A DNA stretch of 64,000 nucleotides, from the NCBI GenBank assembly GCA_031177765.1, contig JAPSKH010000004.1, positions 26,477 to 90,476 of the forward strand, read 5' to 3'. This DNA is from Microbacterium sp. GTDB taxonomy: Bacteria > Actinomycetota > Actinomycetes > Actinomycetales > Microbacteriaceae. Shown piece after piece: positions 26,779 to 33,345 of this stretch (its first letter is position 1; each line of letters begins with the position of its first letter). Both the position numbers and the translations under genes were made by a program. Under the pieces are notes generated by a model. That model worked only from the letters and a program-made list of their open reading frames with translations, searched no databases and was not told the origin of the DNA.

Positions 26779-26850
26779 CGCGAGACAGCACTGGGGCGCC
26801 GAGACGGCAGTCGCACGACTGCGGTCTCGGCGCCCGGATGCTGTCTCGCG
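26779..26850. terminator. 72-nt compound hairpin between convergent operons (REP-like)
   Basis: Three nested stems: CGCGAGACAGC with GCTGTCTCGCG (11 bp), GGGCGCCGAGA with TCTCGGCGCCC (11 bp), and GCAGTCG with CGACTGC (7 bp), separated by small internal loops. It lies between the histidine kinase and the convergent membrane oxidoreductase gene and can end transcription both ways, but it is larger and more regular than an ordinary terminator. Confidence 0.7.
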
Positions 26851-26860
26851 GGATGGAAGC

Positions 26861-26892
26861 GGACGGAGACGGGCGAGGACGGAGACGGGCGA
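26861..26892. repeat. Perfect 16-bp tandem duplication
   Basis: GGACGGAGACGGGCGA occurs twice without a gap, just downstream of the compound hairpin and before the convergent stop codon. It is purine-rich on the plus strand. Confidence 0.7.
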
Positions 26893-26898
26893 GGAGGG

Positions 26899-28464
26899 TC
26901 AGTAGCCGCTGAAGGCGTCGGTCGTGATCGACCGGGCGCGCTCGAGCGCGGGCGCCAGAGCGGCGATGAGGCCGGCGGGACCGGAGATGTAGGCGTGACG
27001 CGACGAGATGTCGGGCACGACGCGCAGCAGGCCCTCGGCGTCCAGGCGCACGCCGCGCGCCCACTGCCAGTGCGGGGGCAGGTCCGCCGGCTCGTCCCGC
27101 GTGAACACGATGACGCGCGCCCCGGATGCCTCGATCTCGTCACGGTACGCCAGCTCCGAGGCATCCGACGCGACGTAGATCAGGACGACGTCGCGCTCCT
27201 GGCCGGTCAGGCGCATATGGCGCAGCTGCGACACGAACGGGGTCACGCCGATGCCGGCCGCCACCATGAGCACCGGCGCGGTGGACCGGGTGGGGAGCAG
27301 GAAGTCCCCCCACACTCCCGTGGTCGCGAGCCTCCCGCCCTCGGGCACCGCCGCGAGTGCGCGCTTGTAGGAGCTCTGCGGCTTGCTGCTGCCTCCCTCC
27401 TTGAAGGCGACCTTCAGCTGCGGCAGGTCCTCCGGCGCCGAGGCGATGCTGAACTCCCGGCGCGTGCCCCGCGCGTCGGGATGGCGGTGCGGCACCTCGA
27501 GCTCGAGATACTGCCCGGGCCGGAACGCCAGTCGGTCGTGCACGTGGAAGGTGATCTCACGCACCGTCGGTGTCGGCGCGCGGCGAGAGGTCAGCGTGAG
27601 GCGCACGGCGGTGCGCACGGCGAACGCGAAGGCGACGAGGTTGCCGATGAGCAGGGCGCGCTCCTGTCCGAGGGTGATCTCCCCGACGGGGATCGGCCAG
27701 CCGGCCAGGACGCCGACGACGGCGGCGACCGTGAGCTGCTGCCACCGGCGCGGCGGCAGAGTGAGAGGCTCGGACAGCATGAACGCCCCGAGGAACAGGA
27801 AGGGCGATGACCACAGCACCGGCCACAGGATCTCGAACCCGGTGATCTGGATGCCGGCGGCCTGATACTGCGACGCCGTCCGCACGAACGCGACGCCGAC
27901 CGCCACCACGACGAACACGGCCGCCACGCGCAGCTTCTCGGTCCGCATCAGCACCGCGATCCCCAGTACCAGCACGGGGCCGGCCAGTTCGGGCGTGCCC
28001 ACCCACCACGCCGACGCGCCCAGCTCCGGCCACGCCAGGCTCAGCAGCGTCAGCACCGTCGCCCCGACGGCCGCCGGGTTGAAGATGTGGCGGCCCCGCC
28101 ATGCCAGCACGTACTTCGACAGCGATGCCACGGCTGCGGCGAGGACGATGCCCGCGAGCCCGGCGGGCACCAGCGTGGGCCGCAGGACGAACAGCAGGAT
28201 GTGCGCGGTGATGAGCGAGGACTCGATGCGCCACGGAAGTCCGAGAAGCCGCTGGGCGGCGGCGTCCACGCCGACGCACACGGCGCTGAGCACCGCGAGG
28301 GTCGCCAGCAGCTCCAGCGGTCCCGGCGCGACGCGCCCCAGCAGCGACAGGACGAACGCGATGACGGCGAGCGCGGCAAGGGCGAGGTAGACCAGGCGGT
28401 ACATCGAGACGCGGCCGAGCACCGCGAAGACGCGGTTCCAGACGGCCGTCAGTGTTCCGGTCAC
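26899..28464 (-). CDS. RnfD/NqrB-like membrane domain fused to FAD/NAD(P) ferredoxin-reductase-like module
   Basis: A 521-residue predicted transmembrane NAD(P)H oxidoreductase. Residues about 15-290 form ten or so helices of the NQR2/RnfD/RnfE type (GRHIFNPAAVGATVL, FLFLGAFMLSEP). Residues about 295-515 are a ferredoxin-reductase fold: RPGQYLELEVP and RREFSIASAP for FAD, AAGIGVTPFVSQL for NAD(P)H, and a C-terminal YISGPAGLIAAL; there is no 2Fe-2S domain. It probably moves electrons from cytoplasmic NAD(P)H through membrane flavin to the extracellular FMN lipoprotein encoded upstream. Its GTG overlaps the stop of the mini-MOSC ORF by 4 bases. Confidence 0.88.
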   Translation of the reverse strand: MTGTLTAVWNRVFAVLGRVSMYRLVYLALAALAVIAFVLSLLGRVAPGPLELLATLAVLSAVCVGVDAAAQRLLGLPWRIESSLITAHILLFVLRPTLVPAGLAGIVLAAAVASLSKYVLAWRGRHIFNPAAVGATVLTLLSLAWPELGASAWWVGTPELAGPVLVLGIAVLMRTEKLRVAAVFVVVAVGVAFVRTASQYQAAGIQITGFEILWPVLWSSPFLFLGAFMLSEPLTLPPRRWQQLTVAAVVGVLAGWPIPVGEITLGQERALLIGNLVAFAFAVRTAVRLTLTSRRAPTPTVREITFHVHDRLAFRPGQYLELEVPHRHPDARGTRREFSIASAPEDLPQLKVAFKEGGSSKPQSSYKRALAAVPEGGRLATTGVWGDFLLPTRSTAPVLMVAAGIGVTPFVSQLRHMRLTGQERDVVLIYVASDASELAYRDEIEASGARVIVFTRDEPADLPPHWQWARGVRLDAEGLLRVVPDISSRHAYISGPAGLIAALAPALERARSITTDAFSGY

Positions 28465-28610
28465 CTCGCACCGCCCGCAGCGGCTCGTGACTGCCCGTCG
28501 CCTTCGACGCCGCAGCCGGCGATCAACGTGACGCTCTCGCGCGTGGGCTTGCTGAAGCGGTGCCCGTCGTCGCGGGCGACGGCGAGGACTTCTCCCGGGG
28601 AGTCGGTCAC
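28461..28610 (-). CDS. 49-residue MOSC-domain fragment, coupled on both sides
   Basis: The short ORF reads GEVLAVARDDGHRFSKPTRE and continues to ITL-like VTLIAGCGVEGDGQS, which is the N-terminal strand and signature of MOSC (molybdenum-cofactor sulfurase C-terminal) domain proteins. Complete MOSC domains are about 130 residues or more; this one stops after a degenerate SRAAAGGAR tail. It starts with GTG overlapping the apbE stop by 4 bases (GTGA) and ends with TGA overlapping the next start by 4 bases (GTGA again). It is either a trimmed relic kept for translational coupling or a functional mini-protein. It cannot have normal MOSC catalysis. Confidence 0.7.
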   Translation of the reverse strand: MTDSPGEVLAVARDDGHRFSKPTRESVTLIAGCGVEGDGQSRAAAGGAR

Positions 28611-29521
28611 GATCCCACGGTATCGGGTCGGACGAACAGCTCGGCGCGGCATCCGGGCGACCATTCCACGCGTCCGTCGGTGGTCATCCGCACCCATTCC
28701 ACGCGGCGATGGAAGGCCAGGGCCGGTCCGCCGTCGAAGAAGAGCGCGGTGGCGATCGCGTCGGCCGTCATCGCGTCCTCGGCGACCGCCCACGTCGCGG
28801 CGATCGTCCGCACCGGCATGCCCGTGCGGGCGTCGAGCACGTGGTGCAGTCCCTCGGCGCCGGTCGCCGACGGCCACGCGCGCCGGTTCGTCGCCGACGC
28901 GCACAGCGCGGCATCGGTGACCTCCCACACGCCGATCGCCCGGCGACGGTCGAACGGGTGCTCGAGGCCGATGCGCTGGGTGCCGCGGACGGCGATGTCG
29001 CCGCCCGCGTCGACGACGGCGTCACCGGGCATCGCGGCGGCCACGACCGCCATGACCCGGTCGACGAGCCGGCCCTTGCCGATCGCGCCGACGTCGATCG
29101 AGGCGGGCTGCGCGAGCGTGAGCGAGCCGCCCTGCCATGAGAGGACATCCCGCCACCGCTCGGGCGCAGGCCGCGGCCCGCGATCCCGCAGCGAGTACGT
29201 CGCGTCGTATCCCAGGGCCTCGAGGGATGCCCCGACGAGCGGGTTCACGGCGCCGCCGGTCGCCTCCGACAGCTCCGCGTACGCGTCGAGCATCGGGCCG
29301 GCATCCGGCGGCGCGGGAACGTGCCCGCCGCGCGCGGCGAGCGCGCTCACCGTCGAGTCGGGCCGGAAGCGCGACCAGTCCCGGTCGAACGCCGCGATGG
29401 TCCCCGTGACGGCATCGCGGACCGGCAAGGGAAGAGCGTCGCTCGTGACGATCTCCCACGCCGTGCCGATGGCCTCGAACGCCCACGCGTGCGGCGTCGG
29501 ACCGTCGGAGGCGCCCATCAT
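28607..29521 (-). CDS. apbE: FAD:protein FMN transferase ApbE
   Basis: Transfers FMN from FAD to a Ser/Thr of target flavoproteins. The 304-residue protein has the family core: PASIDVGAIGKGRLVDRV, VVDAGGDIAVRG, the HHVLDARTGMPV segment and metal-site residues in EDAMTADAIATALF. No signal peptide or lipobox is visible at the N-terminus (MMGASDGPTPHAWAFE), unlike many ApbE proteins that act outside the membrane, so it may work in the cytoplasm. Its ATG directly follows the TAG stop of the FMN-binding lipoprotein gene, its obvious target. Confidence 0.93.
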   Translation of the reverse strand: MMGASDGPTPHAWAFEAIGTAWEIVTSDALPLPVRDAVTGTIAAFDRDWSRFRPDSTVSALAARGGHVPAPPDAGPMLDAYAELSEATGGAVNPLVGASLEALGYDATYSLRDRGPRPAPERWRDVLSWQGGSLTLAQPASIDVGAIGKGRLVDRVMAVVAAAMPGDAVVDAGGDIAVRGTQRIGLEHPFDRRRAIGVWEVTDAALCASATNRRAWPSATGAEGLHHVLDARTGMPVRTIAATWAVAEDAMTADAIATALFFDGGPALAFHRRVEWVRMTTDGRVEWSPGCRAELFVRPDTVGS

Positions 29522-30001
29522 CTACGCGGCGGCTTCGGCCTTGATGGCCTCGATCGCGTCGTTGAAGCCGCCGCTGGTCAGGGACGACCCCGCGACACGG
29601 CTGACCTGGATCTCATCGATGTCCTGACCGACCACGACGTCGGCGATGCCGCCGATGAACTGTCCCTGATACTGCTCGGACTCGCGCTTCTGCGGATCGC
29701 CGGTCACCTGCACGTCCGTGATGACGTCGCCCTCGAGCGTCACGGTGACGCTGATCGTCTCCACGCTCTCGGGCGTGGCGTACGACCCCTCGGCCGTGTA
29801 CGTGCCGTCGGCGTACGCCGCGGAGCCGCTCGCACCGGACGTCGACCCGTTCGAGGACGAGCTGTCGGAGCCGGGTCCGGTCCCCTCCTCGGAGGCGTCC
29901 GGAGCGGCAGGCGCGCAGCCGGCCAGCAGCGCGATCCCCGCTGCGGCGGCGAGGGTGGCGCCGGTCCGGACGGGGCGGGCGACGAGGGCGGTGCGGGTCA
30001 C
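29522..30001 (-). CDS. FMN-binding domain lipoprotein
   Basis: A 159-residue exported lipoprotein with a C-terminal FMN_bind domain (as in NqrC/RnfG and PplA). The signal peptide ends in a LLAGC lipobox with lipid-anchor Cys29; a Ser/Gly-rich linker (about 35-65) leads to the domain. The flavin-attachment motif, usually SGATxTS, reads AGSSLTS, so the acceptor would be Ser140 rather than Thr. The start is GTG 30001 behind GGAGG; the ORF track begins 14 codons early. First gene of the flavin operon, it is probably flavinylated by the adjacent ApbE and reduced by the membrane oxidoreductase. Confidence 0.88.
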   Translation of the reverse strand: MTRTALVARPVRTGATLAAAAGIALLAGCAPAAPDASEEGTGPGSDSSSSNGSTSGASGSAAYADGTYTAEGSYATPESVETISVTVTLEGDVITDVQVTGDPQKRESEQYQGQFIGGIADVVVGQDIDEIQVSRVAGSSLTSGGFNDAIEAIKAEAAA

Positions 30002-30071
30002 GTGAACCTCCAGGCTCGAGCAGCGCGTGCGTGCACGAGGCATCCTCGCAGCGGCGCCTATGAAACACCTC

Positions 30072-30094
30072 GGAGCCCCGCCGACGAGGGCTCT
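30072..30094 (-). terminator. Weak hairpin downstream of prs
   Basis: GAGCCC and GGGCTC can pair across about 10 bases between the prs stop and the flavin operon. It is short, and the case for termination is modest. Confidence 0.3.
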
Positions 30095-30110
30095 GCGGGC
30101 GGGAGGCCGG

Positions 30111-31145
30111 TCAGGCGGCCCCGTCGAACATGCTCGTGACCGAGCCGTCCTCGAAGACCTCGTGGATCGCGCGTGCCAGCAGCGGAGCGATGGGCAGGAT
30201 CGTCAGGTTCGGGAAGCGCTTGGCCTCGGGGATCGGGACGGTGTCCGTGACGACCACCTGATCGATGGCTTCGCTCTGGAGGCGCTGCGCCGCGGGGTCG
30301 CTGAAGATGGCGTGGGTCGCCGCGACGATGACGCGGGTCGCGCCGTTGGCCTTCAGCGCCTCGGCCGCCTTCACGATCGTGCCGCCGGTGTCGATCATGT
30401 CGTCCACCAGGAGGCAGACGCGGCCGTCGACCTTGCCGACGATCTCGTTCACCGTGACCTGGTTGGCGACGTTGGGGTCGCGCCGCTTGTGGATGATGGC
30501 CAGCGGTGCGCCGAGGCTGTCGGACCAGGTGTCGGCCACGCGCACGCGTCCGGTGTCGGGCGAGACGACGGTCAGCTGCTCGCGGTCGTCGGCGCTGAGC
30601 GTGCGCCGGAAGTACTCCAGCAGCACCGGCTTGGCGAAGAGGTGATCGACCGGACCGTCGAAGAAGCCCTGGATCTGCGCCGCGTGCAGGTCCACGCTCA
30701 TGACGCGGTCGGCTCCCGCCGTCTTGAACAGGTCCGCGACCAGCCGTGCGCTGATCGGCTCGCGACCGCGGCCCTTCTTGTCCTGCCGCGAGTAGGGGAA
30801 GTACGGCGCGACCACGGTGATGCGCTTCGCCGACGCGCGCTTGGCGGCGTCGAGCATGATGAGCGTCTCCATGATCCACTCGTTCACCGGAGGCCCGAAG
30901 CTCTGCACGAGGAACAGATCGCAGCCGCGGATGGAGACCTCGAAACGGGTCAGGATCTCGCCGGACGCGAACGTGCGGTACTCCGTCGGGACGAGCTCGG
31001 TGCCCAGCTGCGCGGCGACGGCCTCCGCGAGCTCGGGGTGGGAGCTGCCGCGCGCGACGACCAGGCGCTTCTTCGTCTTCGCGACAAGACCGGGGGCGAT
31101 GTCATTCGCCCGGTCGAGCTCAACGGTCTTGTTCTTGCGCGCCAT
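30111..31145 (-). CDS. prs: Ribose-phosphate pyrophosphokinase (PRPP synthetase)
   Basis: Makes PRPP from ribose 5-phosphate and ATP for nucleotide, His and Trp synthesis. The 344-residue protein has PYFPYSRQDKKG (ATP loop), the metal-binding DLHAAQIQGFFD and the PRPP-binding LLVDDMIDTGGTI, all canonical. The N-terminus carries about 15 polar residues more than short homologues. The ATG at 31145 lies inside the 3' end of glmU (26-base overlap), so the two genes are one operon, as in other Actinobacteria. Confidence 0.97.
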   Translation of the reverse strand: MARKNKTVELDRANDIAPGLVAKTKKRLVVARGSSHPELAEAVAAQLGTELVPTEYRTFASGEILTRFEVSIRGCDLFLVQSFGPPVNEWIMETLIMLDAAKRASAKRITVVAPYFPYSRQDKKGRGREPISARLVADLFKTAGADRVMSVDLHAAQIQGFFDGPVDHLFAKPVLLEYFRRTLSADDREQLTVVSPDTGRVRVADTWSDSLGAPLAIIHKRRDPNVANQVTVNEIVGKVDGRVCLLVDDMIDTGGTIVKAAEALKANGATRVIVAATHAIFSDPAAQRLQSEAIDQVVVTDTVPIPEAKRFPNLTILPIAPLLARAIHEVFEDGSVTSMFDGAA

Positions 31146-32592
31146 CGTCCGCCTTCTGTGCGCTGCGGGCCCGCGCCGCGACCTCTGCCGCGCCGGTACC
31201 CGGCCTGTTCTTCTCGACCCACCCCTCGACGTTGCGCTGGGGGGCGACGCTGAGAGCGAGGGCACCGGCGGGCACATCCTTGCGGATGACCGCTCCCGCC
31301 CCCGTCTTCGCTCCGTCTCCGATCCTAACGGGCGCGACGAAGACGTTGTGCGAGCCGGTGTGCACCTCGTCGCCGATCTCGGTGCGGTGCTTGGTGAGGT
31401 CGTCGTAGTTCGCCGTGATGGCGCCCGCGCCGAGGTTGACGCCGGTGCCGATCGTGGTGTCGCCGATGTACGACAGGTGCGGCACCTTGCTGCGCTCCCC
31501 GATCGTGGAGTTCTTCGTCTCGACGAACGTGCCGATCTTGCCCTTGTCACCCAGGTACGTTCCCGGGCGCAGGTAGGCGAAGGGACCCACGGTCGCGCCC
31601 GCGCCGATGACGGCCAGGGTCGCGTCGGTGCGGGTGACCGTCGCGTTCTCGCCGACTTCGCAGTCCACCAGGCTCGTGTCGGGTCCGATCGTCGCACCCT
31701 CGGCGACGACCGTCGCCCGCAGGATGTGGGTGTTGGGAAGCACCGTGACGTCCGGTGCGAGCGTGGCGGTGACGTCGATCCACGTCGTCGCGGGATCCAG
31801 GATCGTCGCCCCCTCCAGCTGCCAGCGACGCACCACACGTGCGTTCAGCACGCGTGCCGCCTCGGCCAGCTGCACACGGTCGTTCACGCCCAGGGCGGCG
31901 GCGGCATCCGGTGCGGGCGTGGCCGACACGGGCAGTCGCGCGTCCCGCAGGAGCGCCACGACGTCGGTGAGGTACTTCTCCCCCTGCGCGTTGGCGGTGC
32001 CCACCAGGGGAAGGTGCCGGCGCAGCGCCGACGCCTGGAACACGTAGACGCCGGCGTTGATCTCGGTGACGGATGCCTCTTCGTCGGTGGCGTCCCGCTG
32101 CTCGACGATCCGGGCCACGGCGCCCTCGGCGTCGCGGATCACCCGGCCGTAGCCCGTCGCGTCGTCCACGATCGCGCTGAGCACCGTCGCGGCCGCGGCG
32201 CCCGCGCGATGCGCATCGATCAGGCGGCCGAGCGTGTCGGATTCGAGCAGCGGCACGTCACCGCTGAGCACGAGCACGTCGCCGGTGAAGTCCTCGAGCG
32301 CGTCGAGGGCGACCTCGACCGCGCGGCCGGTGCCGGGGACCTCGTCCTGGTCGACGACCACGACGCCCGGCGCGGCCTGCTCGACCGCCGACGCGACGAG
32401 CTCGCGCTCATGGCGCACCACGACCACGACGCGCTCAGGCTCGAGAGCCAGGGCGGTGTCGAGCACGTGGCCCACCAGCGGGCGCCCGCCGATGCGGTGC
32501 AGCACCTTCGGCAGCGAGGACTTCATGCGGGTGCCCTGTCCCGCGGCGAGCACGATGACGGCCAGGCGGGTGTCGGCGATGGTCTCGGTCAT
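31120..32592 (-). CDS. glmU: Bifunctional GlcNAc-1-P uridylyltransferase / GlcN-1-P acetyltransferase
   Basis: Produces UDP-GlcNAc for peptidoglycan. The 490-residue protein has the N-terminal pyrophosphorylase signature LAAGQGTRMKSSLPKVLH, the DVPLL metal site, and a C-terminal left-handed beta-helix with the acetyltransferase residues in LRPGTYLGDKGKIGTFVETKN, ITANYDD and GSHNVFVAP. The ATG at 32592 lies one base beyond the tRNA-Gln discriminator base; the only Shine-Dalgarno-like bases (GGAG) are in the tRNA acceptor stem. The ORF track start at 32625 would run through the tRNA and is rejected. Confidence 0.97.
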   Translation of the reverse strand: MTETIADTRLAVIVLAAGQGTRMKSSLPKVLHRIGGRPLVGHVLDTALALEPERVVVVVRHERELVASAVEQAAPGVVVVDQDEVPGTGRAVEVALDALEDFTGDVLVLSGDVPLLESDTLGRLIDAHRAGAAAATVLSAIVDDATGYGRVIRDAEGAVARIVEQRDATDEEASVTEINAGVYVFQASALRRHLPLVGTANAQGEKYLTDVVALLRDARLPVSATPAPDAAAALGVNDRVQLAEAARVLNARVVRRWQLEGATILDPATTWIDVTATLAPDVTVLPNTHILRATVVAEGATIGPDTSLVDCEVGENATVTRTDATLAVIGAGATVGPFAYLRPGTYLGDKGKIGTFVETKNSTIGERSKVPHLSYIGDTTIGTGVNLGAGAITANYDDLTKHRTEIGDEVHTGSHNVFVAPVRIGDGAKTGAGAVIRKDVPAGALALSVAPQRNVEGWVEKNRPGTGAAEVAARARSAQKADDGAQEQDR

Positions 32593-32593
32593 G

Positions 32594-32665
32594 CTCCGCC
32601 GCCAGGACTCGAACCTAGACCTCACAGCTCCAAAGGCTGTCGTGCTGCCATTACACCACGGCGGA
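32594..32665 (-). tRNA. tRNA-Gln (anticodon TTG)
   Basis: A 72-base cloverleaf on the minus strand: acceptor stem TCCGCCG with CGGCGGA, anticodon stem ACAGC/GCTGT around loop CTTTGGA (anticodon TTG), T arm CTAGG-TTCGAGT-CCTGG, discriminator G. The CCA tail is not encoded; the bases after the discriminator are CATG, whose ATG is the glmU start. Confidence 0.95.
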
Positions 32666-32733
32666 CCGCGACGATCCGCGATCGGGAAGGCCGCCCGTCA
32701 AGTCTGCCATGATCGGTCATCGCCACCCGCCCG

Positions 32734-32739
32734 GATAAT
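32734..32739 (+). promoter_or_regulatory. -10 hexamer GATAAT of the MarR-type gene (leaderless)
   Basis: GATAAT is followed by 6 bases and the ATG at 32746. No ribosome binding site is present. Confidence 0.5.
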
Positions 32740-32745
32740 GGGTGC

Positions 32746-33243
32746 ATGGCCCAGCAGAGCGACGAGGTCGACCGCATCGTCGAAGCGTGGATCGCGCAGC
32801 GCCCCGACCTCGATTTCTCGCCCCTGGGAGTGCTCTCGCGGGTCGACCGACTGTCGCGCCACCTCGACCGTGCGCGGCGCGAGGCGTTCCGCCGCAGCGA
32901 CCTGGAGCCCTGGGAATGGGACGTGCTGTCGGCGCTGCGCCGCGCCGGCGAGCCCTTCCAGCTCAGCCCCAAGCAGCTGCTGCAGCAGACGCTCGTCTCC
33001 AGCGGCACGATGACGAACCGCATCGACCGGCTGGTCGGACGCCGGCTGGTGCGCCGCGAAGCGGATCCGGGCGACGGCCGCAGCGTCCTGGTGACCCTCA
33101 CCGACGACGGCAGGACCCGCGTGGACGCCGCGATCACGCGCCTCGTCGACGCAGAGGCCGTGCTGCTGTCGACGCTGTCGCGGGCGGACCGCGACCGCCT
33201 CGCGGGTCTGCTGCGCAAACTCAGCCTCGGGTTCGACACCTGA
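32746..33243 (+). CDS. MarR-family transcriptional regulator
   Basis: A 165-residue winged-helix regulator. The HTH and wing span about residues 45-115 (WEWDVLSALRRAG, SSGTMTNRIDRLVGRRLVRREADPGDGRSVLVTLTDDG), ending in the DxRS/DGR wing typical of the family, with dimerisation helices at both ends. Ligand and target are unknown; no divergent transporter is adjacent, since the neighbour on the left is tRNA-Gln/glmU on the other strand. The mRNA appears leaderless. A strong hairpin separates it from the convergent giant surface-protein gene. Confidence 0.93.
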   Translation: MAQQSDEVDRIVEAWIAQRPDLDFSPLGVLSRVDRLSRHLDRARREAFRRSDLEPWEWDVLSALRRAGEPFQLSPKQLLQQTLVSSGTMTNRIDRLVGRRLVRREADPGDGRSVLVTLTDDGRTRVDAAITRLVDAEAVLLSTLSRADRDRLAGLLRKLSLGFDT

Positions 33244-33279
33244 CCCGGCGTCGGCGGTTCGCCGGGCGGCACGATACGG

Positions 33280-33322
33280 CTGCGCCTCCCCCGTGGGACG
33301 GATCCGCACGGGGAAGGCGCAG
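33280..33322. terminator. Bidirectional hairpin between MarR gene and surface-protein gene
   Basis: CTGCGCCTCCCCCGTG and CACGGGGAAGGCGCAG form a 16-bp stem with one mismatch and an 11-base loop, placed between two convergent stop codons. Confidence 0.7.
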
Positions 33323-33345
33323 GGCCGAGCGACGCCGGCGTCGGA

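Noticed and set aside
28461-28928. The full 155-residue ORF around the mini-MOSC
   Set aside because: Its first two thirds are a shadow of apbE; only the part from the GTG at 28610 has MOSC similarity and proper junctions.
32593-32625. Upstream in-frame start for glmU at 32625
   Set aside because: The added codons are part of the tRNA-Gln gene.
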